64,000 nucleotides of DNA from Patiria pectinifera (GCA_029964075.1 CM057130.1:1116001-1180000), one strand, 5' to 3'. Shown: positions 35,241 to 47,596, numbered from the stretch's first letter. Program-made: numbers and translations. The notes: generated by a model from the sequence alone, not told the origin.

Positions 35241-35848
35241 TAGCAACAACCCGATTAACTTACTTGAAACGAGTCACAAAAATCACTATTGTGTTAAGTG
35301 GGTTTTGGTACTTCCCCCCCCCCACCCAGATTTAACCAAGTGGCACTCTTGCGGACATAAAGGTGCCTCTCGAGCATAAATATGCCCCCTCGCAATGAAA
35401 ACAAAACTTGCCATAAAATGTCGGATAATTTGTTTTCAGTAATCATTTCCCAAAATGGTATAGAGAGTTCTGATATGAACGAGGAAAATGAAAAGTACAA
35501 TGCGCCCTAAAATTGGCACATAATGCGTAGTTTGCAAAATGGCCGGTTTTGAAGAGCGCCTCCTATTTTAGAAGATGGAACCCCCCCCCCCCCAACTTGA
35601 TTTTACAAAGGCCTGGTGTCCAGTGATTAAACGTGTCGACATTTCAGCACGGATGTGCCCCCCTAAAAAAAATAGTACGCTGCTACATCGACGGAAGATG
35701 CCTTTTACTGAGTAAGTGCCCCAAGTTCCGCCGCCACTGCAGGAAAATGTGTTTCTTCAGACTTTGAATAATTAAATATTACATTGGCCCTATGAAAATA
35801 TTCAAAACGTAACATAACGTTCTTGATAAAAAATAACAACGGCTGCAA
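35241..35848. other. non-coding, no gene seen
   Basis: C-runs at 35317 and 35581 and AT-rich sequence between the tandem units and the hairpin at 35849. Confidence 0.35.
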
Positions 35849-35935
35849 AATGTGCCAAACGTGTGACCACATTTGCGGTCTCCATTTGTATGTTGACCCC
35901 CGGTGGGCACCATTGGGTCAACATACAAATGGAGA
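35849..35935. repeat. long hairpin overlapping the start of a small ORF
   Basis: GCGGTCTCCATTTGTATGTT pairs with AACATACAAATGGAGACCGC, within a stem of about 31 bp around a loop of about 15 bp (CCGGTGGGCACCATT). It occurs once in the window. Confidence 0.8.
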
Positions 35936-35938
35936 CCG

Positions 35939-36207
35939 CAAACGTCACAATTGAGTCAGAGTCTGGATGTTGGAATGGAGTTGAAACTGTTGATGGAGCA
36001 ACTCCAGACGGAGTAGGTCCAAATGCAGTAGCGGATAAACTCACTGAAGAGGAAAAGAGCACGATACCTTCCATTGACAACTTTCTTTCGACAATAATAA
36101 CTCTTTCAATCCGGTTCCACACATCCATTCATGAGGAGATGGAAGCCACCAGGCCGCAATACAGGGTTCAAAATGAATTTGACCGAATTCGAAAAAAATA
36201 TTTTTGA
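35939..36207 (+). CDS. possible 3' coding end of an unrecognised gene
   Basis: An open frame that runs from the hairpin to a stop at 36207 has varied, non-repetitive composition (for example KLTEEEKSTIPSIDNF and MEATRPQYRVQNEFDRIRKK). An AATAAA signal lies 18 bp after the stop, at 36226. It could be the last exon of a host gene, a retrocopy or a transposon ORF. I recognise no family, and no splice acceptor was firmly placed. Confidence 0.3.
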
Positions 36208-36539
36208 AATATTTGGCTTCATTTTAATAAAGAAAAACAGGGATCATAAAGTACATCATATTAACTTTTAACTGTGAAAAATGTCACATATTACCACGTT
36301 ATATCTATTTCATTAAAAGGATCACAAAACTCGGCTGTCTACCACTGATCATTTTGTTCTACGAACTGATGAATACCCGTGGTGTTGAGTACCATGACAC
36401 ATGGACATTTCCCCACCTCCATGAATGAATGAGAACTTGTAAAGTAAAACATACAAACATCAAAAAAGTAAAGACTTGACTGATGCATATATCAACGGCG
36501 TAATCATGTAGAATTATGTCATGAATTGGGAGATGCATT

Positions 36540-36660
36540 TATTTATTTATTTATGTTTTTTGTATTATTAAGTGCAATAAAGTGCAGTTTAGTAAAAGTA
36601 AAATAAGTGCAGTAAAAGTAAATTAAGTGCAGTAAAAAAAACCCAATAGAAATAAGGTTA
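36540..36660. repeat. degenerate AAGTGCAGTAAAAGTAAA repeat
   Basis: Starts with (TTTA)n at 36540-36555, followed by four variants of AAGTGCAGTAAAAGTAAAAT. No gene. Confidence 0.6.
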
Positions 36661-37066
36661 CTATTCACGTACATTACCATGATAAAACTTGGCCAGGGGT
36701 CCCACCAACCCATTGTGATACAGGATGATGTTACAAAGCAAACCCACTACAGGTAGCTAGTAGAAATAAGATTACTGAATACATCACTAGGACAAAATAA
36801 TGGATGGAATAGTTTTTTTTTTTTAAATTAAATAAAATAAAATGTACATTTATCTTACTTCTTTTTTGTGTGCAAAAAAATAGTTAGCGGCCTGACGTTT
36901 CGACCCTAGCAGAGTCTTTCTCGAAGGCTGAATGACAAGACTATAAACATAAACAGGTACATGTATACATTACTGATGTAACAACAGCAGTCAAGTGGAA
37001 ATAGATGATGCAGAGGAAAATGTCTTCACACATCAGATCGACTTCAACGTGCTGTACAAAAAGAAT

Positions 37067-37602
37067 CCATAGTTGCCTACAGACGGCCACCCAGTCTCAG
37101 GGATCTCATTGTCCGGGCAGAAGTCCCCCTCCCCTTTAATGATAATGTTACCCCCCCCCCTTTGCCACAGGGAACTTTCAGGTGTCCCAACACCTCCAAA
37201 TGCATCGTCTGTAGACAACACATCAGAGAATCGGACTCCTTCACCAGCCATACCGGTGGTACCACCCGTGGGACAAGGGGTCATGTCACCTGCACCACCA
37301 CTAATCTAATCTATTTAATATCTAGCAAAGTTTGTGGTGTGCAATATATAGGTGAAACGAGAACTACACTCAAGAGACGTTTCTATGGCCACAGATCCAC
37401 AGTCAACACCCATAAGCTGGATACACCCGTAGGACATCATTTCAATCTTCCTAATCACTCAATTTCTGACATGATTTTACAGAGCATTGAGGCACTAGGA
37501 AACCACAGAGAGATTGTTCGTCTGAGTAGAGAGAAATTATGGATAAGACGTCTCCAGACCATTCAACCCCATGGTCTGAACATCCAAGAAGGAAATGACT
37601 AA
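37067..37602 (+). pseudogene. Penelope-like element C-terminus with GIY-YIG endonuclease
   Basis: The frame reads VAYRRPPSLRDLIVRAE, then FRCPNTSKCIVC and the GIY-YIG core NLIYLISSKVCGVQYIGETR with LKRRFYGHR, ending in LNIQEGND before a stop at 37602. This order is that of Penelope-like retroelements. The RT is missing. Upstream at 36892-36935, GACGTTTCGACCCTAGCAGA resembles the terminal repeats of such elements. The fragment is followed by the truncated start of Block A unit 3. Confidence 0.85.
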
Positions 37603-38123
37603 TAACTTTTGTCTTTGCCTTCTCCTTTTCACCACAGATAACCCCCCCCCCCTCCAGTCTGCCTCATTCACCAATTAACTACCTTTCTCTCCCTCTCCCC
37701 ATCAGGAAGAACATGAAAGACAAGAATGTACGGTTTTTGGTTAAAAACTTTCAAAAGAAAGGATTTGAATTGAAAGTTTCTTGGCTGGTCTAGCTCAGCT
37801 CGCTAAGTCTAAAGAAACCATCAGAGATACATCCCAACTCTCTACCAGATGGAATTGTCATGTTGGTTTATGTAAAAGTTCAGTGACTCTTTCAACCTGT
37901 CTAAACACGAAGGTATGGAATGACTATACATTGCATTTCCAATCATCGACAATTTCAGATGAAGAAAAACAACACCTGTTGGTTATTAATGGTTTAATTT
38001 ATCTCACCTGCGATACTAATCGAACTTATTTCATCACATTTCCCCCAGAGAGTTAATGTCAGAGACGCCTGCAAATAGGTTTTCGCGGCCATTTTCCCGA
38101 TTTTTTTCTGATCATTTTCATTG

Positions 38124-38189
38124 AACCTGCGACCTCCGGATAACCGTTCCGGTTAGAGCACCGGAACGGTAATCCGGAGGTCGCATGTT
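38124..38189. repeat. tRNA-like hairpin in Block A unit 3
   Basis: Same hairpin as at 1036-1100, with the loop TTAGAGCA. Here the left arm is GACCTCCGGATAACC, giving better pairing than in unit 1. The right arm has one change (TCGCATGTT). Confidence 0.75.
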
Positions 38190-40353
38190 TAAGTCCCGCT
38201 CCAGTCAATTTCTTTTTTCAACTTTTAAAGACATTTTTAATAGATATATTTTTCTATTTTCCTCTGAGGTTATTTCCCTTCCAAAAATCTTAATGACTGT
38301 AAAATTTATAATGTAACAAATTAACTGATATGAGGGATACAAGATGTAACAAAACAATGAAATGAAAAGGGCTAAGGAAATTTCTTTTTCTCTGTTGATC
38401 TTTTCTACTTGTTTAAACATTTGAGCATGGGGCATCTTTACGTTGACGATTTCTTGACGTGCAAGACATCGGGGCATGTATTTTCGGCAATGGTATATCA
38501 TCGGGAACAGTTCTCTTTGGGTAATTACTCCAATGTTTTCTTGGGCCATTTCCATCAGACGATCCCAATTCCACTCCCTTAGGTTCATTCATGCGTATGT
38601 CTGTCTGAACACTTAATTTAAGGGGCCATGCAAACAGGGGCGTAAATCCCAGGGAATGGGGGTATATATCCCCCACTTTTTGACCGGGGGTTGGGGGCTG
38701 GGTTATTGAATCATCCCCCAACTATTTCTTTTTTTAGATGAAAAAAAAATTGTACAAGTTTTTGGGGTATTTTTTTTTAATATCCCAACAACAAAAATGT
38801 ATTCATTAGCACTGAAAAGTGGAGAAACAAAGTACAAAAGCTCTAAAAATGCGCCGTTTTGATGTAAGCGCGAGTATGCATATTGATATTCATCTTATCC
38901 TGAAGAGCGCCCCCTAGTATAATGTGGTGTCCACTGTCCAGCCCATTTTTTTCGGTTTATTTCGGGCTTTTCAAAATGACTTAACCGACCCGACCCCATC
39001 CAAAGTCGATAGCATTTTTTTATTCGTATTATAGTCGGAGGTAAAAACAAAACGACAAACGAAAACTCTGCGCTTTTTCTTTTGATCATATATACCCGAA
39101 GGAAAAACGATTGGACAGGATCACACACAGACCGTCAACACCGTGTATAAACACCACCCATGACCCACAACTGGCCTGATGGTCATATAACAAACGAATC
39201 TGGGGATGTTTCTCAGCTGACCCCTACTGTACATGTAAACAAATCTCTTTTCGATTTGTGAGCGAGTAGCAGCTTCCCATAGCTCTGCGGCATAACAAAG
39301 ATTAATTACATCATCTGTCTACTATTACTGAATTTACAATTTACAATTCATACGTACTAATTGATATATCTTGATGCAAATGGAAAACATGTATGATTAA
39401 AATAGAGTTTTGCTGGTTCCAGAGGGCCAGCCTCTAGTGTCCTCTTAGTTTGTACTTATCTAACTACATGTAACTAAATGACTGACTGACTGATTCACTG
39501 ACTGTCAATGGTGACAGTCAGTGATAATTTGCTCAGCATTAAGAAAAACCGATTATTGCAAAGTTTGACTAATACATCATAGGGTGTAAGATTTGATGCA
39601 CTTTGGGTGTGTTTGTAACTCTTTGGGGGGGGGGGCGGCTGATGTATGTATTAACCAATTATTACTTTACCTTTACCTTGACTTCTCTGATCTGACGAAA
39701 CCCTGCACCTGATGAAATATTACTTACAGGGACTCGTGACTCTAACTTAATCAAATGGCAATGGCTTTTCCAGTGGAAACTCAGCATGTTATACAATCAC
39801 AATTTGTAGTAAACACATAAAGACATGATCTTCATGGGGAAATCTCATTAAATCTGTATTGCAGGTGATAAGTTAAACACATTATGACGGAAAGGTTGGT
39901 CTTCAAGAAATAAACCTTGAACTTTCAAAATTCAATAAAAAAAAGATCAAAAAGTCGATGAACTTTTTTTATGCAATGTAAAGTCATTGCATGCCTTCAT
40001 ATTCAAACATGCACCAAACGTTTACAAAAACTCACATCTCCCCCCCCCCCCCCGCTGCCCCGGGTCCAATGTCCGGATTTGGTCTCGTTTTTCATGCCCC
40101 AGGGTGGGGATTTTGGTCACTCAAATTACATTGTTTTCGGCGTACTACATGGAAAGGCAATCACTAGGGTGCCCCACCTAATTATGTTTGTCGAGGCATG
40201 GTCGGGGACTTTCTCTTCAATTTTGCCCAAGGGGTGGGGATTTTGTCACTTCAAAAGTGACGATCCCAACGTCTTCGGGGGGGGGGGGCGAGGGGGGGGG
40301 GGGAAACACTTGATAGGCGCATTACGTTTTCTTTAAACTTAGCCAGCTGAGCA

Positions 40354-40525
40354 ACAATCCTGGCCAAAACTCGTCAGGCCCCCACCCCGGCGCCCGGCCA
40401 ATGTTGTCTTCCATTGCGAGGTCTGTGCTCAAGCGCGAGATGACAACATTGACCGGGGGAGCGGGGAACTGGGGGAGGGTATGCTCATTGTGTGGACGTG
40501 TCCTAACCATTTTGGCCGGGATTGT
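40354..40525. mobile_element. MITE, ACAATCC family, copy in Block A unit 3
   Basis: Uninterrupted counterpart of 5169-5339, ending GGCCGGGATTGT. It shows the state of the site before the LINE insertion of unit 1. Confidence 0.75.
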
Positions 40526-41547
40526 CTGAATATAGTCATAGTTCATTAGGGGCCTGTTTGCTTTTGTTTGCTGTCAAAAAAAATGCAATGTCGGCCGAAG
40601 GTTGAACAAAAGAACATATATTTAGGGCAAATAGTAATAGTAATAAAACATGGAAATAAATACATGTATATATTTAGCATTTTATCCTAAAATATGTTTT
40701 TTTTATGTGTGATGTGTAAGCACTGTATACTTTTTGCTTCCCGAATCATGCGGAGAATGAGCCAGATGCATTCTTCTCAGGTGGTATTCCAACTCACAAT
40801 CCCTGCATGATAGAGCACCAAGAGTACCCGGCGACGAGAGGCAAACTCGTCTCATAGATATCAATAAGACGAATTTGATTTCTGAATAACAAGGTTTGGC
40901 GTAGGCAAGACAAAATCGAATACAATGGGACCAAAACGTGTGCTCATTGTTTGAATTTGCTTGAACTGAATTTGAAATTTTCTGACAAAAGACGATATTA
41001 AACATTGGAAGTGCACTTAATCGATGTTGATGGACGAATTTGAATATAAGAAACGGCGAATTCGAATGATAACGTTTTAAACTAGCCGAGAAAAAAACTA
41101 TAGTTATGCGTACGTCAACACGTTTTCTCACCGATTACTTTGGGGATTTCATTGAACTTGTTCAAGTCCCCCACATTAGGCAATCCTTTGCCTACTTTAT
41201 ACCCCAATTGTTTTCGGCTACGTATCGTTCACATTATTTTCTCTAAATGTTTATTAGGGTAACTGTACCAGTAAGCAACTCCAAAGGTGAATTATAAGCG
41301 CATCAGTACTGAGCTTTGGCAAGCCTACCTGATACTATCTGAAGATAAGGTAAATGCGTGCAACTTTAGAAATGGCCATTTTTATCTTTACTATGTTCTC
41401 ATAATAATATCAAAAAAATATTATTTAAGTAAGAATATGTAAGGAGGATCCCCAAAATATACTTTTAAAAGAAAAAGAAGAATTCAAAATATACCCAAAT
41501 ATGGAAACAAATTTATTTAACGGGACGTATTTACATTTATGCAAATT

Positions 41548-43762
41548 AGGCACCCTTCCTAAAAGAATTTTAGGTGTCACTCCTTTTTAAAATATTCTTT
41601 AGGCCTATGAGAATATGTCTGCCAAGTTTTGTGCTTTGGACCAATCGGTCACGATCGTATCAAAAATTGGATCTCAGCCACCTAAGTATAGACATTGCTC
41701 TGTTCTTATGAAAATTGGAGGTTGGTTTTTGTACCAGAGTACAAGTTGCCTATAACAGACCATGGGGGAATGAACTTCTTCATGTTGAGGTAATGCAGCG
41801 AATGACTGTAGTACACAATTACAGTAGAGGATGATCTTAGACGTGTAATTGTATGATTTTACAGAGCACATCCTCTTTTACACAAATCCACTATTATCTG
41901 ATTGCACTTTGTACCTGATCACGTAGGGCCATACTGTTACAACCAACAGGTACAAGCTGACACCCTTCTCCCAACTTTGACTAATGTACATCGTTAAAAA
42001 AAAAAAACACTAATGAATCTCAGACCCCGAATGCCGATCTGAGGGACTCAATTACCAAAGGAAGAACATGAAAGACAAGAATGTACGGTTTTTGGTTAAA
42101 AACTTTCAAACTATAGGATTTGAATTGAAAGTTTCGTTGCTGGTCTAGCTCAGCTCGCTAAGTCTAAAGAAACCATCAGAGATACATACCAACTCTATAC
42201 CAGATGGAATTGTCATGTTGGTTTATTTAGACTGAGTTCAGTGACTCTTTCAACCTGTCTAAACATGAAGGTATGGAATGACTATACATTGCATTTCCAA
42301 TCATCGACAATTTCAGATGAAGAAAAACAACACCTTTCTGTAATAATTGGTTTAATTTATCTCACCTGCGATACTAATCGAACTTATTTCATCACATTTC
42401 CCCCAGAGAATTAAGTGTTATATATTTATATATAGATATTAACACGGAAACAAGTTGTGATTGTATAACATCCTAAATTTGAAGGATTCCACTGCAAAAG
42501 CCATTGTCATTCGATCGAGTTAATGTCAGAGACGCCTGTAAGTAGGTTTTCGCGGCCATTTTTCCCGAATTTTTCTGATCATTTTCATTTAACCTGCGAC
42601 CTCCGGATAACCGTTCCGGTTAGAGCACCGGAACGTTTATCCGGAGGTCGCAGGTTTAAGTCCCGCTCCAGTCAATTTCTTTTTTCAACTTTTAAAGACA
42701 TTTTTAATAGATATATTTTTCTATTTTCCTCTGAAGTTATTTCCCCTCCAAAAATCTTAATGACTGTAAAATTTATAATGTAACAAATTTACTGATATGA
42801 GGGATACAATATGTAACAAAACAATGAAATGAAAAGGGCTAAGAAAATTTCTTTTTCACTGTTAATCTTTTCTACTTGTTTAAACGTTTGAGCATGGAGC
42901 ATCTTTACGTTGACGATTTCTTGACGTGCAAGACATCGGGGTATGTATTTTCGGCAATGTTTGTACCATCGGGAACAGTTCTCTTTGGGTAATTACTCCA
43001 ATGTTTTCTTGGGCCACTTGTATCAGACGATCCCAATTTCACTCCCTTAGGTTCATTCATGCGTATGTCTGTCTGAACACTTAATTTAAGGGGCCATGCA
43101 AATAGAGGCGTAAATCCCGGGGCGATGGGGGTATGTATCCCCCCCCCCCACACTTTTTGACAGGGGGATGGGTTATTTAATTATCCCCCACCTTTTTTTT
43201 TTATTAGAAAAAAAATGTGTACAATTTGTTTGGGTATTTTTTGAATATCCCAACAACTGGAATGTATTCAAAAGCAATGAAAAGTGGAGAAACAAAGTAC
43301 AAAAGCTTTAAAAATGCACCATTTTGATGTAAGCGCGAGTATGCATATTGATATTCATCTTTATCCTGAAGAGCGCCCCCCATTGTAATGTGGTGTCCAG
43401 CCCATTTTTTTCGGTTTATTTCGGGCTTTTTAAAATGACTTAACCGACCCGACCCCACCCGAAGTCGATAGTATTTTTGTATTCGTATTTTAGTCGAAGT
43501 TAAAAACAAAACGACAAACGAAAACTCTGCGTTTTTGTTTGATCATACATACCCGAAGAAGAAACGATTGGACAGTATCACACACAGACCGTCAACACCG
43601 TGTATAAACACCACCCATGACCCACAACTGGCCTGATGGTCATATAACAAACGAATCTGGGGATGTTTCTCAGCTGACCCCTACTGTACATGTAAACAAA
43701 TCCCTTTTCGATTTGTAAGCGAGTAGCTGTTTCCTATAGCTCCGCAGGATAACAAAGAATTA
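41548..43762. repeat. Block A unit 4, 3'-truncated
   Basis: It matches 3-1688 and then 3555-4080 of unit 1 directly, again without the hAT-like insertion (empty site near 43240). Similarity ends at about 43762, after AACAAAGAATTAAC. Confidence 0.85.
42591..42655. repeat. tRNA-like hairpin in Block A unit 4
   Basis: Third copy of the hairpin, with the stem AACCTGCGACCTCCGG pairing with CCGGAGGTCGCAGGTT around TTAGAGCA. The stem is retained in all three units that contain this position. Confidence 0.75.
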
Positions 43763-43858
43763 ACTAGAGATTCGCGTTTGTTGTTACAAACTTGTTTGTT
43801 GTTACAAACGCAGAGTGGTCGGGTAGACAACTTCTTTATAAAACACTGTCCAGTTAAG

Positions 43859-44835
43859 TTATGAATATTTTGATGTAAGAACAAAGAATCACGAAATTAA
43901 ACCCTTTCCAGGACAGTCAATTATTTTGTTTAAAAATACATCTTTAACGGCGTGATAAATTTCAGTAAACATTCTACGTACACATACAAGTTATTTCTGG
44001 CTTAGTCATAACAGGAAGTGAATACTTATTTATTTCCGAGTAGATGTTCATTGTGAAGTTAAATAACGTATGAAAATATGGAAAATATAAGTGTATGTAT
44101 TCATCACACCGAACTTCCGGTTTGATGACGTCACAGTATTTGGAAGCAAAGGTGAACATTGTAATGGTATCGTTATTTGGGCTAAGATATACGACATGGA
44201 TCAAATGATGGAATTAAGAAACACTATTTTATGTGCAGCTAGTGGGCGCCCTTTCGGATGATGACGTCATCACAGTACTTTTTGTGTCTGGCATTCCGCA
44301 CTAAACACTTTCATAATATATATGTTTGTAGTAAAATGCTTCCTTTTTTATTATTTTCAGTTTTTATTGCACTTCCGGTAACAACGGAAGTAGAGGTCAA
44401 GCGGTTTTGTGTCCGGAACACAAAATGTTTCTGATGGTATAGTCTACAACCTCACCAAAAAAACGAACACGATACTCTATTTAGTTCAAAAGATATAACG
44501 CAAACTATTTTGTCAAAATTTGCCCTTAAATCGCTAGTAATTTGATACCTGATGACGTCATGAGGCGTAACAAAATTTATAACATCTTCGTACCATGGTA
44601 CAAGTTCCCACAAGGTTTTGAGATCATACCGTAAACCGTTTAAAAAAAAAATTCAGGCTAACGTCTCCATTTTGAATTTACCTAACTTTGACCTTCCGGT
44701 AGACCCGGAAGTAAAGGTCAAGCGAGTTCACGTACACGACAAAAAAATGTTAATCAATTAATGGTCTATCTGATTACAGAATACAAACATCATTGATTAC
44801 TTTGTTCAAGAGTTATAGATGAACGTAATTGGTGT
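43859..44835. repeat. Block B, second copy
   Basis: Colinear with 12047-13160 from TTATGAATATTTTGATGTAA to GAACGTAATTGGT, with scattered indels. TGACGTCA-type sites remain at about 44127, 44263 and 44553. Similarity ends at about 44835. Confidence 0.75.
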
Positions 44836-45291
44836 GTAAAAAGTGTGTCCTGGGTCCGTCCTTGTACCCCACCTCCCAATAGGCCTAGTCTATAGCCACA
44901 GATTTGTATTATGTGGTTTTTTTTAGACAGGGACATTTTCCGGTTCTTATTACATGATTTTCCTAGTGTATCCAACTTCAGGCGTTGATTACTCATATAA
45001 CATGGTTTTGGGGGACATTCCTCATTTTGCCCAAATGTGCCCCTCGAGATGAAAAGAAAACAGCCCTCCAGCGCATATGAAAGCATTATGATCGCGTTTA
45101 AAAATTATCACCTCTTTTACAATGCAAAATTGCCCCTCAAAAACACAAATACCACTCGCGCATGAACAAGATTGTAAACCTTCTCGCGATGGAAAACTAT
45201 CCCTCGAAAACACGATTGACCCCTCTCGCAATACAACTATTTGTGCCCCTCTCAAAATGGAAAACTGGCCTCGTTGGCTCCGTGCGCCGTC

Positions 45292-45570
45292 ATCAGGGGC
45301 GTAATTCCCGGGGTGACTGGGGGTGGGGTGGGGGTATATACCCCCACACCTTTTGACCGCGGGGACGGGCTATTGAATCATCGCCCACTTTTTTGTGATG
45401 AGAAAAAAATGATGATTTTGAGGTATTTTCCGAACGTCCCAGCTACTAAAGTGTATTCAATAGCACTGGAAAGTGGAGAAACAAAGTACAAAAGCTTTTA
45501 AAAATGTAAGGGCGAGAATACATAATTGATAAAGAACGTCCAAGTATAATGTGGTGTCCAGCCCCCCCCC
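45292..45570. repeat. dispersed GGGGCGTAA repeat related to Block A
   Basis: CAGGGGCGTAATTCCCGGGG, then a GGGGGTATATACCCCC palindrome and AAAGTGGAGAAACAAAGTAC through GTGGTGTCCAGCC, matches the Block A stretch 1550-1680 joined directly to 3555-3710. It is a diverged copy lying outside the array, so this part of the unit is a mobile or dispersed repeat in its own right. Confidence 0.65.
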
Positions 45571-45658
45571 CCCCTTTCGAGTGTCTACGGCCGGGCAATT
45601 TGGGCGTTTCATGTGCCACCAGGAGTTTGCCACGGAGAGTTAATTTTTCCTAGCACTT

Positions 45659-46060
45659 TTGCAATCGGTGATGCATATTCACGATCGGTGATGGACTTCT
45701 GCGACCGGTGATCAACTTTTACTGCAGTGATGCATATTCACGATCGGTGATGGACTTTCGCGATCGGTAATGGACTTTTGCAATCGGTGATGGACTTGCA
45801 CGACCGGTGATCAACTTTGCAATCGGTGATGGACTTTCGCGATCGGTGATCAACTTTGCAATCGGTGATGGACTTTCGCGATCGGTGATCAACTTTGCAA
45901 TCGGTGATGGACTTTCGCGATCGGTGATCAACTTTGCAATCGGTGATGGACTTTCGCGATCGGTGAGGGACTTTCGCGATCGGTGATCAACTTTGCGATC
46001 GGTGATGGACTTTTGCGATCGGTCATGTCGGTCATGATGGACTTTCGCGACCGTCTGATG
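45659..46060. repeat. 39-bp minisatellite
   Basis: About ten copies of a 39-bp unit made of two related halves, ATCGGTGATCAACTTTGCA and ATCGGTGATGGACTTTCGCG. It is most regular at 45790-45980 and degenerate at both edges. The minus-strand frame repeating ITDRESPSPIAKL is a consequence of a period divisible by three. Confidence 0.85.
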
Positions 46061-46980
46061 ATTTTTGCAATCAGTTGTGTTGCGTTATAATCATTTGCAT
46101 ATGATCATACTGATTTTTCAGTTCCTAGCTCCATGATATCACCATGGCTTTATGATATCACCAACTCTAGAACTGGAGTAATTTTTACAAATTTACATCA
46201 TTTGTAGATTTTATTAAACTAGTTAATGCATTAATGTGGCCATTACGAATGTGCAGAGACTTATTTTGTCGGTACATAGGTTACTGTTGTGGTTGTAGTC
46301 CTATTCGGAAATTTTATTTCGCTTTTTTAAAAACATTATTCAATGTTTTTCTTTAAAAACTCCGATGTGTAAGTACCCCCCACCCCCCCCCCAAAAAATT
46401 AAAAGACTCTGCACACCGGTGAATCATTATTTATTAGTGAAAGAATATGTAACCATTTTGGTTGAATAGCGAATGTATTTTCTGTTTGTTTGCACTCAAC
46501 AATTAGCTCGGCCAAAATACTGATGACTCTGGGTACATGTTTCATACAAGCAAGGTCATACATTACTTTACCATAAGATCTTGGAATGTAAACACAACCA
46601 CACAGAGTTGAGTTCAAATTTCCACGCGTTTAGTGCAATAATTGAGCTCACTCCTTTCTCTTTTGTTTTGTTTACAAGGAAATAATGATAAGCCAATAAC
46701 ACAAAGCAACAGGTGATTTATCCGCATATTAGGAGGGCAAGCCCGAGTAAAAAAAACAAAACGTCATGTGACAAACATGTGTGTGTGTGTGGGGGGGGGG
46801 GGGGGAACTTAACAACTTCCAGTCAACTTTATCGTGGAATATGAGTTAAGAACGATTTTGATCCATGACAACAGAGCGCAATTTTGGTAGTCTCGTCAGA
46901 GGGGCAAAACAACAGATTTTCCCACAGTGCTCTTAGACATACAATGAATACTCATATAAAAGTTGGATAAACCACTGTTG
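46061..46980. other. intergenic, no gene seen
   Basis: AT-rich unique sequence with (TG)n(G)n at 46782-46805. Confidence 0.4.
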
Positions 46981-46985
46981 GGCAC

Positions 46986-47240
46986 ATGGGCGTTGCGAGG
47001 GGGTTGCCCCCCCCCCTGGAAAAGCAACAACAACAAAAAAGGAAGAACAAAAAAGAACAAAGAAGAAAAGGAAAAGAGGCGTGAAGACAAAGTGGTGTAA
47101 ATTTAATGAGTTGGGGGGGGGGGCAAAATGTCCCTGCCCCCCTCTAAAACTGAGAAATCGAGAATGTGTTGAGAAATACAAGCATTTGTTGGCAAAAACA
47201 AAAATGTGCCCCCCTCTAGAAAAAATCCTGGCGACGCCTA
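46986..47240. mobile_element. short repeat with GGGCGTTGCGAGG / CCTGGCGACGCC ends
   Basis: GGGCGTTGCGAGGGGGTTGC at the left and ATCCTGGCGACGCCTA at the right look like degenerate inverted ends of the same type as CAGTGGCGTAGCC elements. C-runs, G-runs and A-rich sequence fill the interior. Confidence 0.45.
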
Positions 47241-47596
47241 ACGGTAATTTACACAGCATGAAATTACCTCATAGTCATATTGGGTTGAATTAGGTAAAAA
47301 CTGTCAAACTATTGGCGGGGAAGGATTTGACCAAGACTGGAGTGTATATTGTAGGCAGTTGATAATTCGACCATCATTGGTCGAATTACCAACCCATTTT
47401 GCCCAACTTTTTTTTTACAGTGCACACAATCGGAAAAAATGAATAATAATTCAAAATTTTAAACATGAAAATAATCTTAACTCGTGTAAAAAAACATACC
47501 ATGGACTATTGATACATTAAACATATAAGCAATTAAAAACTCTGCATCCAGGTTATATTATATAAATTAACGATAATATAGCTTGTAGCGGACGTT

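Larger units (their letters stand above)
37705..41547. repeat. Block A unit 3, 5'-truncated
   Basis: It begins abruptly at GGAAGAACATGAAAG, which corresponds to position 511 of unit 1, directly after a Penelope-like fragment and a pyrimidine-rich stretch. It then runs colinearly through the parts equal to 860-1688, 3555-5443 and 9598-10960. It lacks the hAT, LINE and piggyBac-like insertions of unit 1 and so provides their empty sites near 38770, 40620 and 41074. Confidence 0.85.

Noticed and set aside
36892-36935. Hammerhead core on the minus strand upstream of the plus-strand Penelope-like fragment
   Set aside because: GAAACGTC and a GACTCT/AGGGTC helix are present, but CUGANGA is not (CTTCGAGA instead), and the orientation is opposite to the coding fragment.
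45719-45931. ORF repeating ITDRESPSPIAKL
   Set aside because: Product of the 39-bp minisatellite.
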